Below the pieces are notes generated by a model, which ran no database searches, had not been told where the DNA came from, and saw only the letters and a program-made list of their open reading frames with translations. Positions 29,741-36,879 of a stretch of 36,879 bases of DNA are shown here, one piece after another (the first letter of the stretch is position 1; each line of letters begins with the position of its first letter). A program made the position numbers and the translations under genes. Source of the DNA: Thiobacillus sp. 63-78 (GTDB lineage Bacteria; Pseudomonadota; Gammaproteobacteria; Burkholderiales; Thiobacillaceae); NCBI GenBank assembly GCA_001899765.1, contig MKWM01000074.1, positions 1 through 36,879 of the forward strand, read 5' to 3'.

Positions 29741-31539
29741 CAGTGGAGCGCGTGATAAATGGTTTCCGCCAATTCTCGGCTGATACCGTTGACGCTGGCA
29801 AGCGCGTCGACGCCGGCATCGCGTACGCCCTGCAGGCCGCCGAAGCGTTCCAGCAGCTGTTTGCGTCGTCTGGGGCCGATTCCGGGGATGTCTTCCAGGG
29901 TCGACTGCATGCGCGCCTTGCCGCGTTTGGCACGGTGACCGGTGATGGCGAAGCGGTGCGCTTCATCGCGCACCTGCTGGATCAGGTGGAAGCCGGGATG
30001 ATCCTTGGCGAGATGGAGTTCGCGGCCGTCGGCGAAGATCAGCGTTTCCAGCCCGGGTTTGCGTGCTTCGCCCTTGGCCACGCCGAGCAGAAAAACCTGG
30101 CCCAGACCAAGCTCATTCATGGCCTCGACCGCGCTCGATATCTGCCCCTTGCCGCCGTCGATCAGCAGCAGGTCGGGCAGTGCGCCGTTTTCTTCCACGC
30201 TCCGGTGGAAGCGCTTGATCAGCGCGGCGTGCATGGCGGCATAGTCGTCGCCCGGGGTGATGCCGCTGATGTTGTAGCGGCGGTAATCGGATTTCTTCAG
30301 GTCGTCGCCTTCGTACACCACGTTCGATGCCACCGTGGCTTCGCCCATGGTGTGGGAAATATCGAAGCATTCGATGCGGTTGAGTGCGGGCAGATCGAGC
30401 GTCTCGCGCAGCGCGGCCAACCGCTGCGACTGGTTGGCGCGTTCGGCGCCACGGCGCTCCGCCGACAGGCGTGCGTTGGCCTGTGCCATGGCGACCCAGA
30501 CTTTGCGCGCGCCGGTGACGCGATGCAGCAGCGTGACTTTCTTTCCAGCCTGTCCGGTCAGCAACGTGTCCAGTGCGCCGGTCTCGATGGCTTCGCTCAC
30601 CAGGATGCGTGCCGGGACGGGGTGATCGAGGTAGTGCTGGACGATGAAGGCTTCCAGTACCTCGGCCGCGGTGGCGCCCTCGCCGTGCTGCGGAAAGAAG
30701 CTGCGGTCGCCGAGATGCCGGCCGCCGCGGATCATGGTCAGGTTGACCGCGATGACGCCGCCGGCCTCGGCCACCGCGACCACATCCGCGTCCGCATCGC
30801 TGCCGGTGGAGTCGACGAACTGCTTCTCGCGCACGGCAGCGAGCATGCGCAGGCGGTCGCGCAGGAAGGCGGCCGTCTCGAAATCGAGCGTGGCCGCGGC
30901 GGTATTCATCTGGCCGGTGATGTGTTCGGTCAGCGCGCTGGCCTCGCCGTGCAGCAACTGGGCGGCTTCGTGAACGTCGCGCGCGTAGGCGTCGGGCGTG
31001 ATGTGTCCGACGCACGGTGCGGTGCAACGCTTGATTTGGTACAGCAGGCACGGCCGCGAGCGATTGGCGAACACGGTGTCCTCGCAGGTGCGCAGTTGAA
31101 ATACTTTCTGCAGCAACTGGATGCTTTCGCGCACGGCGTAGGCGTTGGGGTAGGGGCCGAACGTCTGGTCGCGTTTCTTCGGCGTGCCGCGGAAATAGGC
31201 CAGGCGGGGAAAACGGTGCCCGGTCAGCAGCAGGTAGGGATAGGACTTGTCGTCGCGAAATAAAATATTGAAGCGCGGCTTCAGGCCCTTGATCAGGTTG
31301 TTTTCCAGCAGCAGCGCCTCGGCCTCGGTGCGCGTCACCGTGGTGTCGATGTGGTCGACGCTTTTCAGCATCAGCCGGATGCGCGGGCTCTGGTCGGTTT
31401 TCTGGAAGTAGCTGGAGACCCGCTTCCTGAGATCCTTGGCCTTGCCGACGTAGAGCACCGCGCCGGCGGCGTCGATCATGCGATAGACGCCGGGCAGGGT
31501 GGGCAGCGAGGCGAGGAAGTCCCTGGTGACGGTGGTCAA
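29740..31539 (-). CDS. uvrC: UvrABC excinuclease subunit C
   Basis: 599 aa. UvrC cuts DNA on both sides of a lesion. GIY-YIG nuclease domain (GVYRM...[13 protein letters not shown], about 16-40), UvrB-binding UVR helix pair (about 195-235), RNase H-like endonuclease domain ([23 protein letters not shown]), and tandem helix-hairpin-helix at the end ([13 protein letters not shown]). Followed by pgsA with a one-base overlap and preceded by a tautomerase gene six bases away. Confidence 0.97.
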   Translation of the reverse strand: MTTVTRDFLASLPTLPGVYRMIDAAGAVLYVGKAKDLRKRVSSYFQKTDQSPRIRLMLKSVDHIDTTVTRTEAEALLLENNLIKGLKPRFNILFRDDKSYPYLLLTGHRFPRLAYFRGTPKKRDQTFGPYPNAYAVRESIQLLQKVFQLRTCEDTVFANRSRPCLLYQIKRCTAPCVGHITPDAYARDVHEAAQLLHGEASALTEHITGQMNTAAATLDFETAAFLRDRLRMLAAVREKQFVDSTGSDADADVVAVAEAGGVIAVNLTMIRGGRHLGDRSFFPQHGEGATAAEVLEAFIVQHYLDHPVPARILVSEAIETGALDTLLTGQAGKKVTLLHRVTGARKVWVAMAQANARLSAERRGAERANQSQRLAALRETLDLPALNRIECFDISHTMGEATVASNVVYEGDDLKKSDYRRYNISGITPGDDYAAMHAALIKRFHRSVEENGALPDLLLIDGGKGQISSAVEAMNELGLGQVFLLGVAKGEARKPGLETLIFADGRELHLAKDHPGFHLIQQVRDEAHRFAITGHRAKRGKARMQSTLEDIPGIGPRRRKQLLERFGGLQGVRDAGVDALASVNGISRELAETIYHALH

Positions 31540-31545
31540 GGCGGC

Positions 31546-31734
31546 TTAGTCATCCTCGTCGAGCAGTTTTCCGGCGATCGCCCAGTTCTCGTCGGGCAGT
31601 TCCTCGAACGCAATGTAAGTGTAGGAGGCCGGCTTGCCGGCATGGCGTTCCAGCGTGGCGGTGATTTCCTCGGCGACTTTCTGCTTCTGTTCGCGGGTGA
31701 GGCTGCCGGCGAGCTTGATGGTGACGACGGGCAT
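31546..31734 (-). CDS. 4-oxalocrotonate tautomerase-like protein
   Basis: 62 aa. After removal of Met the N-terminal proline (PVVTIKLAGSLTREQK) is the general base of this superfamily, whose members interconvert enol and keto acids. Substrate unknown. It sits between a uracil-DNA glycosylase and uvrC with two- and six-base gaps, so it is probably cotranscribed with them. Confidence 0.88.
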   Translation of the reverse strand: MPVVTIKLAGSLTREQKQKVAEEITATLERHAGKPASYTYIAFEELPDENWAIAGKLLDEDD

Positions 31735-31736
31735 GA

Positions 31737-32360
31737 TCAGTCCTGGGCTTGAATGTGCTGGAATACGGCTTCGAACATCGCGGGAGTGAGACGACGCGTC
31801 TGGGTATTGTAGCGGGAGCAGTGGTAGCTGCTGACCAGCCTTCGGCCGTCGGGCAGGCGATGGTCGCTGGCGTGGGCGAAGGGGTAGTCCTTGAGCTTCA
31901 ACCCCTGCGCGCGCAGCACCGCCTGATGGGCGATCTGCCCCAGCGCCAGGATGCTGGCGTGACCGGGCAGGGTCTCCAGTTCCGCGGCCAGGTAATGATT
32001 GCATGCGCGGATTTCGCCGGGTTCCGGCTTGTTGGCTGGGGGCAGGCATTTCACCGCGTTGGTGATGCGGCAGCCGGTGAGTGTCAGGCCGTCGTCCGCC
32101 GACAGCGATTGCGGGGCGCTGGCGTAGCCGAATTTGTGCAGGGTTTCGTACAGCAGCACGCCGGCGTAGTCGCCGGTGAAGGGGCGGCCGCTGCGGTTGG
32201 CGCCGTGCATGCCCGGCGCGAGGCCGACGATCAGCAATTCGGGTGCGGGGTCGCCGAAGGCGGGTACCGGACGGGCGTGATAATCAGGATGGCGGGCGCG
32301 TACCTCGTCGAGAAACGTGGCAAGACGTGGGCAGGCACGGCAGTCGGGGTCGAAGTGCAT
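31737..32360 (-). CDS. family 5 (UdgB-type) uracil-DNA glycosylase
   Basis: 207 aa. UdgB-like enzymes remove uracil, and often other deaminated bases, from double-stranded DNA. The active-site loop GLAPGMHGANRSGRPFTGD is characteristic of family 5, which lacks the catalytic Asp/Asn of other families. The C-terminal HCSRYNTQTRRLT corresponds to the DNA-intercalating loop. Cysteines in CRACPRL and CLPP could hold an iron-sulfur cluster. It appears to be first in an operon with a tautomerase and uvrC, joining base and nucleotide excision repair. Confidence 0.88.
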   Translation of the reverse strand: MHFDPDCRACPRLATFLDEVRARHPDYHARPVPAFGDPAPELLIVGLAPGMHGANRSGRPFTGDYAGVLLYETLHKFGYASAPQSLSADDGLTLTGCRITNAVKCLPPANKPEPGEIRACNHYLAAELETLPGHASILALGQIAHQAVLRAQGLKLKDYPFAHASDHRLPDGRRLVSSYHCSRYNTQTRRLTPAMFEAVFQHIQAQD

Positions 32361-32369
32361 GGGGGAAGA

Positions 32370-32401
32370 AAACAGGGACGCCCCACGGCGGAGGCGTCCC
32401 T
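32370..32401 (-). terminator. intrinsic terminator of bfr
   Basis: AGGGACGCC/GGCGTCCCT stem (32374-32382, 32393-32401), followed on the minus strand by GTTTTCTT. Confidence 0.8.
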
Positions 32402-32418
32402 CGTACGCATGGCGTCAT

Positions 32419-32898
32419 TCAGCCTTCGATCGGGCCGGCGGCGGTCTGCATGTAGTTCTGCTCGCCCATGCGCTTGACCAGGTCGAGCTGGGTTTCGAGA
32501 TAATCGATGTGTTCTTCGGTGTCTGTCTGGATGTCGACCAGGATTTCGCGCGAAACATAGTCCTTGACCGACTCGCAGTGCGCGATGGCTTCGATGTAGA
32601 GGGCGCGCCCGGTCAGTTCGAGCTTGAGATCGCATTCCAGGCACTCGACGACATTTTCGCCAATCAACAACTTGTTCAGATCCTGGAGGTTGGGCAGGCC
32701 TTCCAGAAAGAGGATGCGTTCGATCAGTTTGTCGGCGTGATGCATTTCCTCGATGGACTCTTCGTATTCGTGTTTGCCCAGTGCGGTCAGCCCCCAGTTC
32801 TTGTACATGCGCGCATGCAGAAAATACTGGTTGATGGCGGTGAGTTCCACCGTGAGTGTCTTGTTAAGGTACTGGATGACTTTCTTGTCGCCTTTCAT
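32419..32898 (-). CDS. bfr: bacterioferritin
   Basis: 159 aa. Four-helix ferritin-like protein that forms a 24-subunit iron-storage shell. Ferroxidase ligands are in [12 protein letters not shown] and the [22 protein letters not shown] blocks. Met52 is the heme ligand. It ends with a strong terminator and has an AGAGAA ribosome-binding region. The ferredoxin that releases its iron is encoded upstream on the same strand, 161 bp away. Confidence 0.96.
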   Translation of the reverse strand: MKGDKKVIQYLNKTLTVELTAINQYFLHARMYKNWGLTALGKHEYEESIEEMHHADKLIERILFLEGLPNLQDLNKLLIGENVVECLECDLKLELTGRALYIEAIAHCESVKDYVSREILVDIQTDTEEHIDYLETQLDLVKRMGEQNYMQTAAGPIEG

Positions 32899-33059
32899 GA
32901 TTCTCTCCTGACATTGGGCAAGCCCGTTTAAAGAGCCGTTGGCTGGGCGAATGCTGGCTAATGGGCGGATGGGACGCCTGTCATTCTAGGGGAAAAACCA
33001 TGCAGGACAAGCATGGGCGCGCAGCCCGTGCAGGGCGGACGCGGGCGGAGTGAACCGGA

Positions 33060-33272
33060 TCAGGCCGCGGCGGCGAACGAAGCGTCAGCCGCACACGCCT
33101 GGCATTCGGCGAGGGCTTCCTTGAGCACGTCCTTTGCGCAGCCTGCGCAGCGGCCACACTGGGTGGATACACCGAGCTCATCGCGGAGTTCCCGCATGGT
33201 GGTGAGCCCACGTTGATGGACCATGCGACGAATTTCGTGATCGGTGACACTTTTGCAAAGGCAGACGTACAT
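33060..33272 (-). CDS. bfd: bacterioferritin-associated ferredoxin
   Basis: 70 aa. The four cluster cysteines Cys4, Cys6, Cys39 and Cys42 have the Bfd spacing for a [2Fe-2S] centre (CLC...CGRC). Bfd binds bacterioferritin and passes electrons to heme to release iron. A Fur-like box lies about 43 bp before the start, consistent with expression in iron limitation. Confidence 0.95.
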   Translation of the reverse strand: MYVCLCKSVTDHEIRRMVHQRGLTTMRELRDELGVSTQCGRCAGCAKDVLKEALAECQACAADASFAAAA

Positions 33273-33314
33273 GACGCACCCTCTGGATATCCAACTCGAT
33301 GCGGGAATAGTATA

Positions 33315-33334
33315 AGTAATGAGAATGGTTGTCA
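33315..33334. promoter_or_regulatory. Fur-like box upstream of bfd
   Basis: AGTAATGAGAATGGTTGTC matches the 19-bp Fur consensus at 13 positions. The core TGAGAAT-G-GTTGTCA is a 7-1-7 dyad with mismatches. It is positioned in the bfd promoter region. Confidence 0.65.
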
Positions 33335-33382
33335 ATAACGAAATTTGCTGAAGCCTGCGCGCAAGGAAATGGATGGGCGATA

Positions 33383-33943
33383 TCAATCCGGACCGGGCGT
33401 ACCGCGGTCTTCGAAAGGCGCGGAACGGATGGAGCGCACCTTGTAGCCGGTGAGCATCGCGCGCGGCAGGTTGATGCGCCATGTCAGGCTGGCCGCCGCC
33501 ACGCCGGCGACGTGCAGTGCGGCGCAGACGAGCAGGCCGTTGGCCAGCGCCTGGTGCAGATCTTCCAGCCATGCCTCGCCCCAGTAGGCATCGCTGCGCA
33601 TGAGCCAGCCGGTGATGCCCAGGGACACGACCAGTGCGAGCATCGCCAGCATCATTGCGGCGCCGAGCGGGTTGTGGCCGCGCGGGGCCACGCCGGGTCG
33701 GGCGAAATGGGCACGCAGACGCGCGGGCGTGGGCAGGAAGGCGGCGAAGCGCGCGTGCGGCGAGCCGGCGACACCCCACACCAGCCGCGCACAGACGAGC
33801 GCCAGCGCCGCGTAGCCCGCCCAGCGGTGGGCGGGACCGTCGAGGATGAAATGGTTGGCGAGCACCAGCGTCGCGAGGCTCCAGTGGTGCAGGCGGACGA
33901 AGCGGTCCCAGACGTAGGCGCGCTCCATGATCCCCGCTGCCAT
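33383..33943 (-). CDS. b561-type membrane cytochrome b
   Basis: 186 aa, four membrane helices. Histidines for two hemes are in RLHHW, ANHFI, LHQAL and ALHVAGV, as in the cytochrome b561/Ni-Fe hydrogenase b-subunit superfamily. The start at 33943 overlaps the stop of the PepSY gene by one base (TGATG); a start at 33929 is also possible. Next to a siderophore receptor, PiuC hydroxylase and PepSY protein, it may carry electrons for reduction of ferric siderophores; that role is from context. Confidence 0.85.
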   Translation of the reverse strand: MAAGIMERAYVWDRFVRLHHWSLATLVLANHFILDGPAHRWAGYAALALVCARLVWGVAGSPHARFAAFLPTPARLRAHFARPGVAPRGHNPLGAAMMLAMLALVVSLGITGWLMRSDAYWGEAWLEDLHQALANGLLVCAALHVAGVAAASLTWRINLPRAMLTGYKVRSIRSAPFEDRGTPGPD

Positions 33944-34209
33944 CAATCGAGGTAGGCCTTGACGGGCTTGCCGGTGACGGTGTCCATGTAGATTTCGACG
34001 CGTTGGCCCTTCTCGTTGTGGCCGTACATCTCGTAGCAGTTGCCGTCGACCTTGAATTTCTTGAGGGTGTAGCCGGCGTCCTTCAGCGCGGCCTTGAGGT
34101 CGTCTTCCTTCATCCACTGCTCCCTGGGATGGGCTTCGCAGTCGGCGGCGGCGTGCGCCAGCAGGGGAACGAGCGCCAGGGCGGCAAGGGTGAATCGCAG
34201 ACCAGTCAT
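33943..34209 (-). CDS. periplasmic PepSY domain protein
   Basis: 88 aa with signal peptide (LAALALVPLLAHA, cleavage at AAA-DCE). A single PepSY module covers most of the rest (DDLKAALKDAGYTLKKFKVD, then a strand pattern ending GKPVKAYLD). Two cysteines could be bonded. AAAGGAG precedes the ATG. Small PepSY proteins are common partners of cytochrome b561 reductases; translationally coupled to one here. Confidence 0.88.
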   Translation of the reverse strand: MTGLRFTLAALALVPLLAHAAADCEAHPREQWMKEDDLKAALKDAGYTLKKFKVDGNCYEMYGHNEKGQRVEIYMDTVTGKPVKAYLD

Positions 34210-34249
34210 GATGGAACTCCTTTTTCAGGGTGAATGAAACGGGGGGTAT

Positions 34250-34933
34250 TCAGACCGTCGCCCACATCCGCATGAGGTTGTGGTAACAACTGGTCAGCCG
34301 GACGGCGGTATCGGTCTCGCCGTGCTCGCCGCGCAGGGCGGCGATGCTTACATCCATTTCGTGCAGCAATTCGCGTCGTTGCGGTTCGCGCACCATGCTT
34401 TCCAGCCAGGTGAAGCACGCCAGCCGCGCGCCGCGCGTCACCGGCTCGACGCGATGCACGCTGTATGAGGGATACAGGATCAGGTGGCCCGCCGGCAGCT
34501 TGACTGCGCGGCCACCCATGCCGTCCTCGATGATGAGTTCACCGCCTTCGTAATCGGCTGGATCGTTGAGGAAGAGCGTGAACGACAGGTCGGTTCGCAC
34601 ATGCTGTGCGGTGGCCGGGTGGGTGCGGATGGCGTTGTCCACGTGATTGCCGAAGGAATTGGCTGCGTCGCCATAGCGGTTGAACAGCGGCGGATAGATG
34701 CGCTTGGGCAGGGCAGCGCTGAAGAAGGTGGGATTCTTCGACAAGGCTTCGAGGACGAGCGCGCGCAACTGCTGCGCCACCGGGCTGGTTTCGGGCAGTT
34801 GCCGGTTGTTCTTGACCGTGGCGGCCTGGGTGCCGGCGGTGACGCGGCCGTCGGTCCAGTCGGCCTGTTTCAGCAGCGCCGTGCAGTGCGTGAGCGTGGC
34901 CGCGTCGAGAACATTTGGGATGTGCAGCAGCAT
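34250..34933 (-). CDS. piuC: PKHD-type Fe(II)/2-oxoglutarate hydroxylase (PiuC/YbiX)
   Basis: 227 aa. Iron ligands His97, Asp99 (NHVDNA) and His160 (HRVEPV), with the 2-oxoglutarate-binding arginine near RLACFTW. PiuC/YbiX proteins are encoded beside TonB siderophore receptors, as here; their substrate is not known but iron-dependent siderophore processing is suggested. AGGAG precedes the ATG. Two overlapping hairpins lie between it and the receptor gene. Confidence 0.93.
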   Translation of the reverse strand: MLLHIPNVLDAATLTHCTALLKQADWTDGRVTAGTQAATVKNNRQLPETSPVAQQLRALVLEALSKNPTFFSAALPKRIYPPLFNRYGDAANSFGNHVDNAIRTHPATAQHVRTDLSFTLFLNDPADYEGGELIIEDGMGGRAVKLPAGHLILYPSYSVHRVEPVTRGARLACFTWLESMVREPQRRELLHEMDVSIAALRGEHGETDTAVRLTSCYHNLMRMWATV

Positions 34934-34948
34934 GGTCGGATCTCCTGT

Positions 34949-35000
34949 CAGGGATAGGGCGCTGCGCACAACGCCCTATCCCTGCCAACGATTGGCAGGG
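34949..35000 (-). promoter_or_regulatory. overlapping mutually exclusive hairpins before piuC
   Basis: Hairpin A: CAGGGATAGGGCG/CGCCCTATCCCTG (34949-34961 with 34972-34984), 13 perfect pairs. Hairpin B: CCCTGCCAA/TTGGCAGGG (34980-34988 with 34992-35000), nine pairs. They share 34980-34984, so both cannot form at once on the minus-strand mRNA. Neither is followed by a T-run. Hairpin A ends about five bases before the piuC ribosome-binding site. Confidence 0.6.
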
Positions 35001-35009
35001 AAGGCTGGC

Positions 35010-36879
35010 TCAGAACTTCAGCTCGCCGGTGAGAATGAAGCGGCGCTTCTGCCCGGGCACGGTGAACGGCCCGTTGTCATAGATCGCGTCGTAGTACGTC
35101 TTGTCGAACAGGTTCTGCACATTCAGGCGGACGCCCCAGGCTTTCTGGTCATAGGACAGCATGGCGTCCCAGCGCACATAGGCCGGCGCGGTATTGGGAT
35201 TGAAGCTGCTGGGCTGGCCATTGGTGGTGAACTGGGCGTTGGCCGAGGCCGACGACGGGTTGTAGCCATAGCGATCCCCCTTCGCCTCGGCGCCACCGCC
35301 GATCTTCCAGCCGCCGCCCAGCTTGTAGGTGGACCACAGGTTGAACGTGTAGGGCGGCGTGTTGCGCGGACGCTGGCCGACGAAGCGCGGATCACCGGCG
35401 CTGCCGTTGGACTGCACCGCGACTTCGAGGATCTCGGGATCCATCAGCGCGAGGCCGGCGAAGACTTCCCAGTTCGGCGTGATGCGGCCGGCGGCTTCGA
35501 ATTCGATGCCGTCGGTGCGGCGTTTCCTGGTCAGGATCGCGGCAGTCGATTCGAGGTCGGTGTTGCGTTCCCAGTTCTTGATCGCGCGGTACAACGCGGT
35601 GCGGAACGTGAGATCGCCTTCGAAGAACATCCATTTTGCGCCGACTTCGTAGACCTGGCTGGTCTCGGGCGGCTGCGGCGTGGCGGTCAGCTGGTAGAGG
35701 TCGGCCGTGGGGCTGAAGGAATCGCTGTAGCCGATGTAGTAGTGCGCGACGTCGGTCGGCTGCCAGGACAGCGCGGCGCGATAGCTCCATTCGCCGTAGC
35801 TCAGCCTGGGCGAGGTCGCGCTGCTGTAGTCGGCGCGCAGCTCATCGCGGCGCACGCCCAGGGTGGCTTTCCAGTCGGGAATGAACTCGACCGTGTCCTG
35901 CGCGTAGACGGCGTAGGAATTGCCGGTGAAGTTGTTCAGCCCCGCGCCGGTCGTCGATTCGACATAGGGCTGGAACAAGGGAGGAATACCGGATGCGATG
36001 GTCGTTCCGCCAAGGTTCTGCAGGCTTGCGCGGTGGCTGTCTTCGTGCAGGTATTCGACGCCGGTGAGGAATTCGTGCTTCATGCCCAGCGCCTGGAATT
36101 TCCGGCTGTAGTCGGATTGCACCGTGAGCGTTTCGTAATCCGCCGAGCGGGTGGGCCCGGCATTCCAGTTGCCGCCGTTTCCGGGAATGGTCCCATCCGC
36201 ATTGGGCGCAACCGTGGCGCTCGGCGTGCGCGCCCAGTAGCTGCGCTCGTAATCGCCGTAGCGGACCGTAGTGCGCAACTGGCTGTCGTCGGCGAAGCGG
36301 TGCGTCCAGGTGCCGGTGGAGACGTTGACGTCGCTGTGGTCGAAGTTGCGGTCGATGCCCCAGAAATCATCGACCGGGAACGCGGTGTTGGGGCGGTGGG
36401 TGGCGTTGTCGAACTGGAAGCCGTAGTCGGGAATGTCGCGGTTGCGCATGTAAAGGTGCGAGAACGTGAATTCGTCGTCGGTGTTCATGCCGAGCGCGAG
36501 GCTGACCTGCGCGCCGCCGCGGTTGACGTCCGGCTGCGCGCCGCTGGCCGGGTTTTCGCGCCAGCTGCCTTCGTCGCGTTTCATCAGGTTCACGCGGACC
36601 GCGCTATGCTCGCCCAACTGCTTGTTGAGATCGGCGGTGGCTTCGCTGTAGCCGTCGGTTCCCACGCTGCCGCTCAGCTTGTAGGCGTCGGCCAGCCTGG
36701 GCGTTTTGGAGACGAGGTTGATGACGCCCCCGGCCTGGCCGCGGCCGAACAGCATCGAGGCGGAACCACGCAGCACGTCGACCTGTTCGAGGAAGAAGGT
36801 TTCGCGGTTGTATTGCGCGGTGTCGCGGATGCCGTCGAGGTACATGTCGCCGAAGGTATAGAAGCCGCGCAGCATCATG
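35010..36879 (-). CDS. TonB-dependent siderophore receptor (Fiu-like), 5' part outside window
   Basis: At least 622 aa of the C-terminal part of an outer-membrane receptor. The visible start falls in the plug domain (YLDGIRDTAQYNRETFF, VDVLRGSASMLFGRGQAGGVINLVSK), so signal peptide and TonB box are missing only because the window ends. The beta barrel follows and ends in the typical aromatic terminus (ILTGELKF). Similarity to catecholate receptors such as Fiu and the adjacent piuC suggest ferric catecholate uptake. The ligand is inference. Confidence 0.93.
   Translation of the reverse strand, partial: MMLRGFYTFGDMYLDGIRDTAQYNRETFFLEQVDVLRGSASMLFGRGQAGGVINLVSKTPRLADAYKLSGSVGTDGYSEATADLNKQLGEHSAVRVNLMKRDEGSWRENPASGAQPDVNRGGAQVSLALGMNTDDEFTFSHLYMRNRDIPDYGFQFDNATHRPNTAFPVDDFWGIDRNFDHSDVNVSTGTWTHRFADDSQLRTTVRYGDYERSYWARTPSATVAPNADGTIPGNGGNWNAGPTRSADYETLTVQSDYSRKFQALGMKHEFLTGVEYLHEDSHRASLQNLGGTTIASGIPPLFQPYVESTTGAGLNNFTGNSYAVYAQDTVEFIPDWKATLGVRRDELRADYSSATSPRLSYGEWSYRAALSWQPTDVAHYYIGYSDSFSPTADLYQLTATPQPPETSQVYEVGAKWMFFEGDLTFRTALYRAIKNWERNTDLESTAAILTRKRRTDGIEFEAAGRITPNWEVFAGLALMDPEILEVAVQSNGSAGDPRFVGQRPRNTPPYTFNLWSTYKLGGGWKIGGGAEAKGDRYGYNPSSASANAQFTTNGQPSSFNPNTAPAYVRWDAMLSYDQKAWGVRLNVQNLFDKTYYDAIYDNGPFTVPGQKRRFILTGELKF

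Overview
The window is GC-rich chromosomal DNA from a betaproteobacterium. The evidence is the order of housekeeping genes (uvrC-pgsA-tRNA Gly/Cys/Leu followed directly by rimP-nusA-infB-rbfA-truB-rpsO-pnp), a tRNA Pro-Arg-His cluster and the protein sequences themselves. A CbbY-type sugar-bisphosphate phosphatase suggests an autotroph with RubisCO, so a Thiobacillus-like or related sulfur/iron-oxidising lineage is my best guess. That guess is inference; no rRNA is present to test it.

Layout. (1) 1-1900: a repeat-rich left edge that may be an insertion-sequence end, trhO (tRNA uridine hydroxylase), and a lone periplasmic PilJ/NarX-type sensor-domain protein with a dyad over its promoter. (2) 1898-6257: ybbP-ybbA ABC system on the minus strand, divergent from tesA-ychJ. 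ybbP carries a palindrome-rich in-frame insert. (3) 6299-12799: a minus-strand Cu/Ag efflux operon, in transcription order a Met/His-rich exported protein, cusC, cusB (with an N-terminal metal-binding motif and a fused C-terminal CusF domain), cusA, and a 39-residue exported peptide, the last four joined by ATGA overlaps. (4) 12978-14303: scar of an integrated element, made of a frameshifted tyrosine-recombinase tail, a hicAB toxin-antitoxin pair and a direct repeat beside a tRNA His/Arg/Pro cluster. (5) 14442-19840: folD, cbbY, dksA, an unrecognised conserved-looking ORF, a small Lys/Ala-rich exported protein, and a two-component system. folD and cbbY converge on an array of short repeats that contains both stop codons. 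(6) 19893-28666: pnp, rpsO, truB, rbfA, infB, nusA and rimP, the translation/transcription-termination operon on the minus strand. (7) 28715-32360: tRNA Leu-Cys-Gly, pgsA, uvrC, a tautomerase and a family-5 uracil-DNA glycosylase. (8) 32419-36879: iron genes, bacterioferritin and its ferredoxin (with a Fur-like box), then a TonB siderophore receptor, PiuC-type hydroxylase, PepSY protein and b-type cytochrome, which together look like a siderophore-iron uptake and reduction operon.

Most of the window is ordinary core genome. The parts most worth a second look are the coupled mini-ORF after cusA, the palindromic insert in ybbP, the element scar with a possibly leaderless hicA, the inverted heptamer arrays at the folD/cbbY ends, and two overlapping, mutually exclusive hairpins between the siderophore receptor and piuC.
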